Assembly: GCA_910584645.1 (NCBI GenBank)
Contig: CAJUAU010000006.1
Location: forward strand, 118,373 to 168,326
Direction of reading: 5' to 3'
Source: an uncultured Eubacterium sp.
Lineage (GTDB): Bacteria > Bacillota > Clostridia > Lachnospirales > Lachnospiraceae
Length of the DNA stretch: 49,954 nt
Shown: piece by piece, positions 23,391 through 32,600 of the stretch
Layout: every line of letters begins with the position of its first letter
Position numbering within the stretch: position 1 is the first letter of the stretch
Program-made: the position numbers and the translations under genes
Notes under the pieces: model-generated
Seen by the model: the letters and a program-made list of their open reading frames with translations, nothing else
Database searches by the model: none
What the model was told of the DNA's origin: nothing

Positions 23391-25234
23391 ACCGCCACCT
23401 CCTCTTCCGTCTCCAACGCCAGATAGTTCATGGCCTGTCTGCGGTACATTTTCGCATAACTGCCGTTTAACGCCATCAGCTCTGTGTGGGAACCCTCTTC
23501 GATCAGCTTCCCGTCTTCCAGCATAAAGACCTTATCACATTTCTTGACCGAAGACAGTCTGTGCGAGATAAAAAACATGGTGTGGTCACTGCCTTCCTTC
23601 ATAATATTCTGAAAAAGCTCATATTCCGCGATAGGATCAAGCGCACTTGACGGCTCGTCAAAAATCTTGATGTAGGAATCCTTTGCAAAAGTTCTCGCCA
23701 CAGCAAGCTTCTGACTCTCCCCACCTGAAAATACCGCACCGTGTTCATCAAATTCTTTGGTCATCACCGTATGTATGCCATCCGGCAGGGACATGACTTT
23801 CTCATACACACCCGCCTTTTTCAGCGCATCTTCTGCCACCTGCCCATCATTTTCATAATGTCTTCCCATCAGCACATTTTCCATGACGCTTATGCCGAAG
23901 ATGCAGAAATCCTGAAACGTAACAGCAAACAGCTCCCTGTACGCATGAAGATTATATTCCCTGATATCCCTTCCATTTAGCCGGATCACACCCGAAACAG
24001 GGTCATACAGGCGCAGAAGCAGCTTAATGATCGTGGTTTTTCCGGCTCCGTTATGCCCGACTAACGCCGCAATCTCACCCTCTCTGATCGTAAACGACAA
24101 GTCTTTGATGGTCTCCTCCTCTTTATAGGAAAAGCTTACATGGTCAAATTCCAGCGTCTCAAACTTTCCCTCTGGCATTACGCCATCCTGATCCTCGGGG
24201 ATTTTTTCTTCGTAATCCATAAATCCTTTCAGATTATTGATAAACATACCGTTTTTCATAATGTTCATAATATTTTCAAACAAGCCGATCAAAATCCACG
24301 TCATGGCTACCATCAGACTGGACATGACCGTAAGCTGTGCCAGGGAAATCGAACCTGTGACAAGGTTGCGGTATACCGCATACAACAAAACGCCCTCAAA
24401 AATCACCGTAAAGGTAAATGTAATTTTCAGAAAACTCAGGCTCGCGTTGCTGAAAGCATACTTTACGGCCGTACGGACTTTGTGCTGCGTCGCGTCACGG
24501 TACTGCTTCTTTAGAAGTGTAAACACATTGGAAAGCCTGATCTCTTTCGCATAATCGGGAAGATACATTACCCGGTTTACATAGTTGAGTACCTTGTCGT
24601 CGGGAGCCTGTTCCGTATACCGCTTAAATTCCTGTTTATTTTTAAAATGGCCGAATACAAAGTTGCCGATCAACGGGGACAGAATAAACAGTACGGCATA
24701 ATGGTCAATCTCGTACATAAACCAAAACACCGCAATCGTCGCCGCTGTTCCGCCGAGCACGCCCCACACATTTTCGATGATCTCCCTGATTTTGGTATCC
24801 GCGCCGTCCATCGACATCGTATACCGGTTATAAAATTCCGGATCCTCATAACACCGCAGCTCCACGTTTTTTGCCTTCGCATACAGCATTGCATAAACGC
24901 CGTAATACAGCCTGACAGAGGATAGCGGGTATACTACATTCTCCACATAATTCCTGTACACACTCAGCAGAAAAAACAGCGCCCCGCACATCAGAATAAA
25001 CCGAAAAACAACATGGAAATCCTGATTCTGATCCATCGCGCCGACAATATGGCGTATGAAAACCGCATCAAAGAATACCCATTCAAAATACCCTGATGCC
25101 TGTATGAAAAAGGAGTGCACCAGCAGGCTTTTTTTTACAGACAGTCCAATCTTCAACGCATAGCAGTCATTTTTGATAGTTTCCCAAAATGTCAGTTTTC
25201 TTTCCCTTTTATTTCCTTCTTTTGCTTTCTTCAT
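23387..25234 (-). CDS. ABC exporter half, permease-ATPase (first subunit)
   Basis: A 615-aa protein with the same plan as its partner: membrane domain (about 15-340) then ATPase with GHNGAGKTT, signature FSGGESQKLAVARTF, Walker B IKIFDEPSSALD and ISHRLSSVKKCDK. AGGAGAGAG precedes ATG 25234. First gene of a two-gene unit; a small inverted repeat TTCCAG/CTGGAA (about 25262-25284) lies in its upstream region and could be an operator or end of the neighbouring transcript. The pair is intact, unlike many genes on either side. Confidence 0.88.
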   Translation of the reverse strand: MKKAKEGNKRERKLTFWETIKNDCYALKIGLSVKKSLLVHSFFIQASGYFEWVFFDAVFIRHIVGAMDQNQDFHVVFRFILMCGALFFLLSVYRNYVENVVYPLSSVRLYYGVYAMLYAKAKNVELRCYEDPEFYNRYTMSMDGADTKIREIIENVWGVLGGTAATIAVFWFMYEIDHYAVLFILSPLIGNFVFGHFKNKQEFKRYTEQAPDDKVLNYVNRVMYLPDYAKEIRLSNVFTLLKKQYRDATQHKVRTAVKYAFSNASLSFLKITFTFTVIFEGVLLYAVYRNLVTGSISLAQLTVMSSLMVAMTWILIGLFENIMNIMKNGMFINNLKGFMDYEEKIPEDQDGVMPEGKFETLEFDHVSFSYKEEETIKDLSFTIREGEIAALVGHNGAGKTTIIKLLLRLYDPVSGVIRLNGRDIREYNLHAYRELFAVTFQDFCIFGISVMENVLMGRHYENDGQVAEDALKKAGVYEKVMSLPDGIHTVMTKEFDEHGAVFSGGESQKLAVARTFAKDSYIKIFDEPSSALDPIAEYELFQNIMKEGSDHTMFFISHRLSSVKKCDKVFMLEDGKLIEEGSHTELMALNGSYAKMYRRQAMNYLALETEEEVAV

Positions 25235-25309
25235 CTATCTCTCTCCTGATCATAAATCAACATTCCAGAGTTCATTCCCTGGAACTGTCCGACATATATT
25301 TTTAACACT

Positions 25310-26017
25310 TTATCTTAACTTTATATATATACCAGCAAAACAAGTATACGGTTTGATCAGCGTCTCGTAGAACTGTTTATCACCAATGGCATATTCATGC
25401 CCTGTTGTAAACCATTCATTCCATGCAGACTCAAAACATTCCATTTCCCATGTTTCGGCTATTTCAATTCGATCGTGGTGTCCGATGATTTCTTTCCATT
25501 CCTCCGGGCTTTTGAACATATACGCTTCGTCCCCCAGCCAGTCAGAAAGAAGTTCTTCGGAACGACCGCCATATTCATTTTTTATGCCGGGAATTCCAAT
25601 CAATACTGCCGCGTTATCGTTCAGAAACGGTAAAATCTTATCTTCAAAGAATCCAGCCCCGGCAGCAAAATAATGATAGGAATCTACGCTAAATAAAGCG
25701 TCAAACTTTCCTTTTTCAAAGCTCAGATTATTTGCATCCTCACTAACGGGAGTGATTTGCTTACCGACACCCCAGTCTTCAAACCTCTTTTGATTATCTT
25801 CCGCACGGATCCAGAGGTCATTCGCATAAACTTTTGCCCCTGTTTCTTTCGCGATCATGAGGCTTGTTAGTCCCGTTCCGCACCCCAGATCCAGAACTAT
25901 GTTATCTTCATTCAGCTGCAAAGGATACTTTTTTAATAATTCTTCCAAAATCCTTGCACTATTAGGTCCCATCAGCGTATCAGCTGATATATACTTTGTA
26001 TAATCGTTAAAATTCAT
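25310..26017 (-). CDS. SAM-dependent methyltransferase
   Basis: A 235-aa class I methyltransferase. Motif I VLDLGCGTGLTSLMIA (about 41-56), acidic residue in VYANDLWIRAED, FDALFSVDSYHYFAA for motif IV. It resembles small-molecule methyltransferases of the Methyltransf_11/25 kind; substrate unknown. Start ATG 26017 with GGGAGGCGCC upstream. It overlaps the stop of a 33-codon frame (26014-26115), suggesting coupling to the remnant of an upstream gene. Confidence 0.83.
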   Translation of the reverse strand: MNFNDYTKYISADTLMGPNSARILEELLKKYPLQLNEDNIVLDLGCGTGLTSLMIAKETGAKVYANDLWIRAEDNQKRFEDWGVGKQITPVSEDANNLSFEKGKFDALFSVDSYHYFAAGAGFFEDKILPFLNDNAAVLIGIPGIKNEYGGRSEELLSDWLGDEAYMFKSPEEWKEIIGHHDRIEIAETWEMECFESAWNEWFTTGHEYAIGDKQFYETLIKPYTCFAGIYIKLR

Positions 26018-26115
26018 ACTTTGGCGCCTCCCTCATGTTCCGGCAGCATCTTTATATCTTCCATTTCAATATCAAAGAATTGTAGTATTTTGCTTAGCAG
26101 TCTATCTTCAGACAA
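26014..26115 (-). CDS. Small ORF coupled to methyltransferase
   Basis: A 33-codon frame starting at TTG 26115 with GGAGG 7 nt upstream; it begins LSEDRLLSKILQFFDIEMED and ends by overlapping the methyltransferase ATG (ATGA). The strong ribosome site and stop/start overlap suggest translation. It could be a leader peptide, or the tail of a lost regulator gene; I do not recognise the family. Confidence 0.4.
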   Translation of the reverse strand: MSEDRLLSKILQFFDIEMEDIKMLPEHEGGAKV

Positions 26116-26207
26116 GCCTGCACCTCCTCGTCTTTACCTCCGAATACAGCATTGAAGTTGATCTCCTACTCAAAATACCTCTCCTTAAGCCGGCATTAAT
26201 CGCTTCT

Positions 26208-26669
26208 TCACAGTTTCCTCACCGGAAAATACATATAGTTTTTCCCTGTCTTCGGACAGGTAAAATCATGAACTGCGCCAACTAATGGAATATCATTATT
26301 TTTCATATACTCCAATACTTTTGAAAATGTATCTTCGCTTTCCTGTTCTGCAAAAATATATTCGTAACCAGGAATCTTCCACTTTGTCCAGCCAGCAGGA
26401 GCATCCGCATCATCGGCACACTCTGCTCCCGCAAGATAAAGCCCCTTGCAAAAATCTTCCCACGGCATGAACGAGCGGGAAAAATCAGACATCGCTCCCC
26501 ATATGCCAATAATGTCCCCATTCTCATCTTTCTTTGCCAAATGCTGCACTTCTTCAAAATGGGAATTTGCATCAGCCCATAGTCTTTGAATAAATCCCTC
26601 TCCGTCTAAAGTAGAACCCTCTTTTCCTATTACCACAAATGACTCTTTTACACACTTTTCAATTTTCAT
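26208..26669 (-). CDS. GyrI-like / effector-binding domain protein
   Basis: A 153-aa stand-alone GyrI-like (SOUL/AraC-effector-binding) domain: starts MKIEKCVKESFVVIGKEG, then FIQRLWADANSHFEEV, IWGAMSDF, LYLAGAECADDADAPAGWTKWKIPGYEYIFAE and a C-terminal PKTGKNYMYFPV. Such domains bind small hydrophobic or cationic ligands. AGGAGGGC precedes the ATG. No DNA-binding part is attached. It is a complete single domain by length. Confidence 0.8.
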   Translation of the reverse strand: MKIEKCVKESFVVIGKEGSTLDGEGFIQRLWADANSHFEEVQHLAKKDENGDIIGIWGAMSDFSRSFMPWEDFCKGLYLAGAECADDADAPAGWTKWKIPGYEYIFAEQESEDTFSKVLEYMKNNDIPLVGAVHDFTCPKTGKNYMYFPVRKL

Positions 26670-26985
26670 ATCCGTTTGCCCTCCTGTTTTATTAACTTGT
26701 CACTCTCCGTTGTGACAAAGCACCTCTCCGGACAGACTCTCTACGCATCGGTCAAAATATAGAAGTTTTTATTGCTGCGCCTCCTGTCCGGAAATTGTTG
26801 GCCGACTCAATCCAAAACCTAATGTTTATTGTCCTGAAGTTACGATGTTGCGAAATAACTCGCTATAACTTCGCCAGAAATTATTTTATCATAACCGCAA
26901 GATATTTTCTAAACACTATTGCTTTTTATATAATTGTTTTTCTATTTATAAGATACATATACACTTTGAGAACTTCCTATAAGAA
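26670..26985. other. AT-rich gap with possible element remnants
   Basis: No gene is recognised in this stretch of about 316 bp. On the - strand one short frame reads GFGLSRPTISGQEAQQ-stop (around 26770-26820), which looks like a gene tail, and the segment 26703-26760 resembles, from memory, sequence found in conjugative elements of gut Clostridia. The 26860-26985 part is more than 70% AT and shows nothing. Confidence 0.35.
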
Positions 26986-27375
26986 TTATTGGTTTTCAGA
27001 ACGTTCAACTATTAAGAACCACTTAAATCCAAATTTATCTTTTACCGCACTCATACAAGCTGCAAAATCTGTTTTATGAGGTTCTTCCAACACGGTTCCC
27101 TCCTCTTTTAATATGTCGAAAACTTTCCAGGCTTCGGCAACTGAATCAAAATCTACAGCAAAAAATAGCGAATCCGCTTGAATTTCCTTTCCAGTACCGC
27201 CATCAGACAGCCTAATTCTTTGATTTCCAATTCTTGCTTCTGTATGATAGATAAAGTTTGTTTTTTCATCCTTCCCTTGCCAATCTACTTCTAAATGAAA
27301 TGCCTTTTTATACAACTCAATAACCTCTGCGCAACGACCGCCACAATATAAAGTTGGCATTAAAAACATGTTCAT
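26986..27375 (-). CDS. VOC-family (PhnB-like glyoxalase) protein
   Basis: A 129-aa single VOC domain: MPTLYCGGRCAEVIELYKKAF, RIGNQRIRLSDGG, ADSLFFAVDFDSVAEAWKVFDILKEEGTV, and the end KDKFGFKWFLIVER, all typical of PhnB-like 3-demethylubiquinone-methyltransferase-like proteins. Substrate not predictable. There is no clear ribosome site before ATG 27375 because the upstream sequence belongs to a truncated HAD gene in another frame, so its expression may be compromised. Confidence 0.75.
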   Translation of the reverse strand: MNMFLMPTLYCGGRCAEVIELYKKAFHLEVDWQGKDEKTNFIYHTEARIGNQRIRLSDGGTGKEIQADSLFFAVDFDSVAEAWKVFDILKEEGTVLEEPHKTDFAACMSAVKDKFGFKWFLIVERSENQ

Positions 27376-27595
27376 TGGGTATTTCTATCTGAAACAAATG
27401 TCTTTTCTCAGCATCGGATCTTCCAAACTCCTGCTTGATTTCATTTGCCTTTGCTAACACCTGCTCTGCCGACAAATGATATTTATTTCTTGCAGCATAC
27501 TGTAAAACAGCCTCTGTTCCCTTTACCCCGTCAAATTTCTGTTCTGCGATCAATGTTTGACCATAATCAAATAATACCATTCTGGGCATTTTCAT
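27317..27595 (-). pseudogene. HAD hydrolase, N-terminal fragment
   Basis: The frame begins with the HAD motif I VLFDYGQTLI after a good GGAGG site and continues through GTEAVLQYAARNKYHLSAEQV to about residue 75, then runs into the VOC gene out of frame and stops at 27317. The cap, motif II/III/IV and metal site are missing. The junction (about 27380) is a clean deletion or recombination boundary that joins two unrelated genes. Confidence 0.7.
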
Positions 27596-27665
27596 GTCAT
27601 TTACCTCCAAAATATTCCTCTTGTATCAGTAGTTCAGATGTGGGTGTAATCATATCAATAAATGA

Positions 27666-27875
27666 CTACGCCTTTTTCTCGATATTGACACCTGTGCTAT
27701 CCATGCTGATCAGAAGCGCATAATAATCAAGCATAACCTGAAAGAACACCTGCGACACCTTACAGCCTTTTTCTTCCGCCACAGCCTCCAGCTTCTTTCG
27801 CTGCTCTTCCTCTACATAATACAGTCAGCAGCGCTTTTCGTTCAATGTAAGCCGGATCACTTCTTCCTTCCATCC
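27666..27875 (-). pseudogene. Small gene with an internal TGA and no start
   Basis: A 70-codon frame (GWKEEVIRLTLNEKRC-TGA-LYYVEEEQRKK...EAVAEEKGCKVSQVFFQVML) has a single in-frame TGA at 27825-27827 and no start codon, its 5' end being cut by the ABC ATPase stop. The downstream part is helical and well formed. Most simply a decayed small gene of a mobile element. Confidence 0.5.
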
Positions 27876-27876
27876 C

Positions 27877-28548
27877 CTATACTACAGAACATATTCCGTC
27901 CTGTATGCGAATCTGTTTTTTTGCCACAGATGCCACTTTTTCATCGTGAGTGACGAGTAAAATGGTTTTTCCCTCCTCATTTATTTCACACAGCAGTGCC
28001 ATGAGTTCCTGGCCGGTTTTCTGGTCCAGCGCCCCCGTGGGCTCATCGGCAAGAATAATGTCTGCCTTTGTCACCAATGCCCTTGCGATCGCAACTCTCT
28101 GCTGCTGGCCTCCTGAAATCTGAGTTGGTTTCTTCCTGGCAAGGCTTTGGATCCCGAGGCGCTCCATATAGTACCGGACACGATCTTTACGCTCCTTTTT
28201 GGAAAGTTTCTGACACAGCAGGGGCAGTTCAATATTATCATAAACATTATAATCATTTAGCAGCGCAAACTGCTGAAAAATAAAACTTACTGTCTGGTTG
28301 CGTATCCCGCTTAACTGATTAGGTGTTGACTTACTCAGATTTTTTCCTTTTAGCAGATAGTCTCCCGAAGTAGGAACATCCATGCAGCCTAATATGTTGA
28401 GCAGGGTAGACTTCCCTGAACCGGAGGGTCCCATGATCGCCCAGAACTCCCCCTCTTGAATCTTCAAATTAACATCGGTTAAAGCAACGGTGGCACTTTC
28501 ACCTTTTCCATAGGTTTTGTTGATATTCTTTAATTCTATGATCGTCAT
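27877..28548 (-). CDS. MacB-like ABC transporter ATPase
   Basis: A 223-aa ATPase of the LolD/MacB type: Walker A MGPSGSGKST (about 39-48), signature ISGGQQQRVAIARAL, Walker B ADIILADEPTGALD, H-loop LLVTHDEKV. GGAGGAAATGA precedes the ATG, which overlaps the stop of the preceding permease gene (TAATG). It works with two FtsX-type permeases upstream in the same operon; likely exports peptides or acts mechanically at the envelope. Confidence 0.9.
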   Translation of the reverse strand: MTIIELKNINKTYGKGESATVALTDVNLKIQEGEFWAIMGPSGSGKSTLLNILGCMDVPTSGDYLLKGKNLSKSTPNQLSGIRNQTVSFIFQQFALLNDYNVYDNIELPLLCQKLSKKERKDRVRYYMERLGIQSLARKKPTQISGGQQQRVAIARALVTKADIILADEPTGALDQKTGQELMALLCEINEEGKTILLVTHDEKVASVAKKQIRIQDGICSVV

Positions 28549-29744
28549 TATTCATTTCCTCCAATCAGATTATTGGGCTGCAGTTTTCGGAATTTTACAA
28601 TCAGGGCGATGACGGTGGGCATGCACATAAAAAGCGCTGCCGCTCCCCCCAGTAATATTATTTTAAGGGATAGAAAAACCCCGGTGTAAAGCCTGGCACC
28701 GCCAAGATATTCACCTCCCTCATACATGATCTTTACCCCGGTCACTGTTAGTATCCATCCAGCCAATACGAGCACCAGCACCTCTCCCACAAGCAGACGG
28801 CAGATCTGCCCAAATGTATACCCCAGCGCCATTCGGATCCCTATTTCTTTTTTCCGTGAATACATACGTGCCAGAATGATCGTAGCCAGACCTATCGCTA
28901 TCATAACAAGCAGGATCAGGGAAAAGCAAAGCCACTGCATATTTTCCCTCAGATCATCATCGAACTGTTCATCCAGGCGGCTGGAAACAGCATCCGCAGA
29001 CAATGCCATCTGATACCTCTCTGCAATGCTTTCAATCTTTTCAGCCGTCTCACTGCCAGAGGCATGGTCTGGAACTTTAAAATAATAATACATCTGCGGT
29101 TCAGGCGAATCCAGAAGTGGTTTTACCGCCTGGTTATCAAGGTTGAGAAACATCCCTTCCGGAATGGATTGCTGAAACCACAGGCTGCCTTTTCTTAAAA
29201 CTCCGGCTACGACATAATTTTTATTATTGGTATCTGCAAATTTGTCCCCGATCTGAATGGAATGCTGCTGCCGCAGCTCCTGGCCGATCAAAAGAGGAAA
29301 AGGGTGTTCCTTCGTGCCATTGGTACGCGCAGGGTCAAAATCTTCCTCGTTAAAACCTCTCCCCTCCTCTGTCTCAATCTGCCTGATCCAGTCGATATCC
29401 CGCCCTACTTCAATGGCTGTCAGATCCAGACCCAGCTGCTCACATTCCAGCCAGGAGTTATTGTATGTACTGATTTTCTCTACATCAGTCTCCTTTTTTA
29501 CCGTTTCGCAAAAAGTATGAAACAACTCATTTGTGATACCGCCCCCGCTTTCGCTGTTCACTTCTACAATAACAATCTGCTCCGCATCGGTATTTAATTT
29601 CGAGGGAACTTCCTGATAAATCTGGAATGTTTTCTGGATCGAAATGGCAGTATTAAAAAAATACACCAGAGAGAGTATGATCTGCAGCAGGATCAGTATA
29701 TTTGCCAGTTTCCTTTTCCCCAGACTCTTCAAAATCTCACGCAT
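28548..29744 (-). CDS. FtsX/MacB-type permease 2
   Basis: A 398-aa protein with one N-terminal helix (about 13-33), a large extracytoplasmic MacB_PCD-like domain (about 40-270; EEGRGFNEEDF, VVAGVLRKGSLWFQ), then three helices in the FtsX domain with the usual RKKEIGIRMALGYT loop. I start at ATG 29744 (GGAGG 8 nt upstream) rather than the GTG at 29753. It overlaps the end of permease 1 and the start of the ATPase, so all three are coupled. Confidence 0.85.
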   Translation of the reverse strand: MREILKSLGKRKLANILILLQIILSLVYFFNTAISIQKTFQIYQEVPSKLNTDAEQIVIVEVNSESGGGITNELFHTFCETVKKETDVEKISTYNNSWLECEQLGLDLTAIEVGRDIDWIRQIETEEGRGFNEEDFDPARTNGTKEHPFPLLIGQELRQQHSIQIGDKFADTNNKNYVVAGVLRKGSLWFQQSIPEGMFLNLDNQAVKPLLDSPEPQMYYYFKVPDHASGSETAEKIESIAERYQMALSADAVSSRLDEQFDDDLRENMQWLCFSLILLVMIAIGLATIILARMYSRKKEIGIRMALGYTFGQICRLLVGEVLVLVLAGWILTVTGVKIMYEGGEYLGGARLYTGVFLSLKIILLGGAAALFMCMPTVIALIVKFRKLQPNNLIGGNE

Positions 29745-30918
29745 TTGCTCCACCTCCCCCTTTCAGTGCCTCTGCCGGCTGAATTTTTAAAGCGCGGCAA
29801 ACCGGCCATATACATATGACAAATGTAGTCAGCAGGACAATAAACAGACCAAATATGAAATTAGAGAAATACAGCTTAAATATGTAGCCGGATAACCTGC
29901 CCACAACAATACTGATGATCGCCTGTATGAATATGGCAAGAAGAAAAGCAAGCAGGGAGAGCCCCATCATTTCCACGAATATCAATTTCATGATCGCTTT
30001 ATTTGTGTACCCAAAAGCTTTTCTGACTCCGATTTCATAGCGTCTTCTTTCAATCCAGAAAACAACAATATTTACTGCATAGATCAGGGATACAAAGTAT
30101 CCAAGAAAGGCGATACTGAAAATCTGATCCTGGCTGTTCCTTACATCGTCCATCGCATCTCCGATCACAGGCGGTCCAAAGCTCTCTATCCCGACATCCG
30201 AATACAGTAACTTTGCATTTTCTAATATTTTGCTGCTCTCTTCATCCACCATATCATTCGGATTATACAGGGTAAATTCTATATTACTGAAACCATTGAA
30301 ATCCTGTCTGCTTCCTTCAGGCAGCGCAGTAAAAGGCATAAATATTTCGTGATCCCACAAGGAGCTCTGGTCAGATAGCCCCACCCTTCCAACCACTTCA
30401 TAAGTTTCACCCTCTATGGCAAGATATCGTTTCCCATTTTGTTCCTGTGTATACTTTTTCAGTGTCTCACCAATCAAAACAACTTTTTCGCCCTTCTCTA
30501 TCTCTTCTGCCGTATAATATCTTCCTTCTGCCAGCGGATAATGCCATACCGCACCTGCTGAAAACCACTCTATTCTGGCAGGGGAAACAGCATTCGCCTC
30601 CGCCCCGTCAATATGCATCATCTCATGATCAAATATGACTCCCGAATCTGGGGCAAGCCCTTTCAGAAACTGCGGTATTTTTTCATATTCAAAGTACTTC
30701 TCCTGATCCAGGGGAAGATAGAGATTAAATCTTTCCCCGTTTGGCGGCAGGGAATCCACTTTCGCCTGCTGCCCTTTCATATGTTCGGACACAAAACTGA
30801 TCCCCACAGACACGATCAGCATGGAAAATGTCATCCCAATAATAAAAAACAATGAGGTTGCCGTAGTCTGCCGGATCCTGCGGAATGTCATTTTGATCAT
30901 ATCATTCATAAATCCCAT
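29737..30918 (-). CDS. FtsX/MacB-type permease 1
   Basis: A 393-aa protein with the same four-helix FtsX layout: N-terminal helix about 20-42, extracytoplasmic domain up to about 270, then three helices with RRRYEIGVRKAFGYTNKAI in between. AAAGGAGACACT precedes ATG 30918, itself downstream of a good promoter at 30962-30990. First gene of the three-gene ABC operon. Two permeases of different sequence with one ATPase suggests a heterodimeric membrane part. Confidence 0.85.
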   Translation of the reverse strand: MGFMNDMIKMTFRRIRQTTATSLFFIIGMTFSMLIVSVGISFVSEHMKGQQAKVDSLPPNGERFNLYLPLDQEKYFEYEKIPQFLKGLAPDSGVIFDHEMMHIDGAEANAVSPARIEWFSAGAVWHYPLAEGRYYTAEEIEKGEKVVLIGETLKKYTQEQNGKRYLAIEGETYEVVGRVGLSDQSSLWDHEIFMPFTALPEGSRQDFNGFSNIEFTLYNPNDMVDEESSKILENAKLLYSDVGIESFGPPVIGDAMDDVRNSQDQIFSIAFLGYFVSLIYAVNIVVFWIERRRYEIGVRKAFGYTNKAIMKLIFVEMMGLSLLAFLLAIFIQAIISIVVGRLSGYIFKLYFSNFIFGLFIVLLTTFVICIWPVCRALKIQPAEALKGGGGANA

Positions 30919-30961
30919 AGTGTCTCCTTTCTTTACTTTTTATGACATAATTTTCTAAATT

Positions 30962-30990
30962 ATTATACCATGCTCTCCAAAAAACATCAA
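30962..30990 (-). promoter_or_regulatory. Sigma-A type promoter of ABC operon
   Basis: On the - strand TTGATG (30985-30990), a 17-bp spacer and a perfect TATAAT (30962-30967), 44 bp upstream of permease 1. Confidence 0.75.
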
Positions 30991-31087
30991 GGTTCTGTAC
31001 TGGAACTTTGCCGCAGCCAAAGTTCTATCCTTTGCAGTGATGTAAAGGTACTTGGTGTGTCCCAATCTACGGCTGCTACGAGAAAAA

Positions 31088-31123
31088 GTAAAACCGGCAT
31101 GACTCCTGCCACGCCGGTTTTAC
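31088..31123. terminator. Hairpin after L,D-transpeptidase gene
   Basis: The 11-bp stem GTAAAACCGGC/GCCGGTTTTAC with a 14-nt loop lies 73 bp after the transpeptidase stop, a likely terminator although the T-run is within the stem arm. Confidence 0.55.
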
Positions 31124-31195
31124 CGGAAACTTTATTTACTTTCTTATGGGTGTCCGCCTGAAACGCGCACCTTTTTAAAACTTCCCTATCCGATA

Positions 31196-32572
31196 CTAAT
31201 ATACTACCACTGGTGTCCCGATGCTTATGGCATCATATAATTTTCCCGCAAAATCATAGGGCAGATTCACACAGCCGTGGGAACCGCCAGTCTTATAAAT
31301 ATTGCCGCCGAACTTATTCCGCCAGGTTGCATCGTGCAGCCCCTGCCCATCCCAGTTAAACGGCATCCAGTAATGTACAAAGGAACGGTATCCCTGCACT
31401 GCCATCGTTCCCAGGTAGCGGTCGCGCTGTTTTCCATAAATCCGATGAACCCCGACCGTAGTTTTTCGGTCCTTGGTGAGCTTTCCTGTCACTGTCTTTG
31501 AATCGAGTTTTAATTTTCCATCCTTATAAAACCAGACATGCTGTCTTTTAATGCTGATCTCGATGTACGTATCACCAATATCATCCTCGCCGTGTTGTGC
31601 CGCAATATTACGGTATACCGGCTCAAGAGTTTTACTCTTTCTATTTTTTAAAAGCTTTTTTAACTGCTTCACTGTGTCATCTTCATTGATCCACCATCCC
31701 ATGATCCCGCCATGGATCTTAACGGTGCCGTCCTTTGTGGTCTTAAACTTCCTGGTTTTATTATATGTGTTATATTTTTTACTCAACTGACGCACAAAAT
31801 TATTCACCCATTTGGTCTTTAGTGTAAGTACTGCAGTATCCGGATTGTAGACCAGATATTTTTTTAATTTATCCCAGTCAATGACCTCACTGTCTTCACC
31901 AAACTGATAGACGATCTTCATTGCCTTATAGGTAGAGATCTCTTCTACCGTCTTTACTATATTTTCGCTCTCTTTTGTAAATTTAGGCTGGATGTAATAA
32001 TCTTCCAGCTTATAATCCAGTTTCAGACCAGTATTTACACCTTCTTTGATATTATAGATAAGCTCGTCAAAATTCACCTGATCCCCAAACACCTCAGGTA
32101 CAAGCTGAAACTCTTCATCTATATATGCGTCTTTTGTCTTAGTGGTTTCTGCTGGAAGCGCAGCTTGTAAAATACTGCGCAGTTTTACTTCATCCACCGT
32201 AGACTGTGCAGGCTTCACCTGAAAATCCCTTTCCTGCCCCAGCAGATACTCCGTAAAAGTCAGGTTATCCTTGCATTCAACCACCTCGTCCTTTGAAAAT
32301 TCACGGCTCACAGCATCCGATATATCAATATCGTACACCTTTCCATCTTTTGAAAACTCAACGGTAAAACCTTTGGACTCATTCATAACAGCAACCGCTT
32401 CTTCCACCGTAAGGGAGCTGACATCCGTATTGCTGATGTAGGTCTTTCTACCAAACTGTCCGGAAAAATACTCCCGGCTATTAAAAAAGAATAATCCAAC
32501 CAGGCATAAAAATGCTACACCCGCGATTATTCCAGCGATCACTAAAACTTTCTTGTTCTTCATAACGAACAT
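31196..32572 (-). CDS. L,D-transpeptidase (YkuD) with peptidoglycan-binding domains
   Basis: A 458-aa protein. It is anchored by one N-terminal helix (VLVIAGIIAGVAFLCLVGLFFF). Residues about 50-300 resemble the PG_binding_4 (VanW-associated) repeats found in Firmicute L,D-transpeptidases. The C-terminal YkuD domain has HVWFYKDGKL, GVHRIYGKQ and the catalytic motif GGSHGCVNLPY, with Cys near residue 434. It cross-links peptidoglycan or attaches proteins to it. The start is ATG 32572 or 32563; AAAGG is 5 nt before the first. A strong promoter lies at 32601-32629. Confidence 0.88.
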   Translation of the reverse strand: MFVMKNKKVLVIAGIIAGVAFLCLVGLFFFNSREYFSGQFGRKTYISNTDVSSLTVEEAVAVMNESKGFTVEFSKDGKVYDIDISDAVSREFSKDEVVECKDNLTFTEYLLGQERDFQVKPAQSTVDEVKLRSILQAALPAETTKTKDAYIDEEFQLVPEVFGDQVNFDELIYNIKEGVNTGLKLDYKLEDYYIQPKFTKESENIVKTVEEISTYKAMKIVYQFGEDSEVIDWDKLKKYLVYNPDTAVLTLKTKWVNNFVRQLSKKYNTYNKTRKFKTTKDGTVKIHGGIMGWWINEDDTVKQLKKLLKNRKSKTLEPVYRNIAAQHGEDDIGDTYIEISIKRQHVWFYKDGKLKLDSKTVTGKLTKDRKTTVGVHRIYGKQRDRYLGTMAVQGYRSFVHYWMPFNWDGQGLHDATWRNKFGGNIYKTGGSHGCVNLPYDFAGKLYDAISIGTPVVVY

Positions 32573-32600
32573 TTCCACCTTTCATATCCCTGTCTCGTCA

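Noticed and set aside
17330..27876. Prophage or intact integrative element
   Set aside because: No integrase, terminase, capsid, relaxase or conjugation ATPase is seen; only fragments that could derive from such elements.
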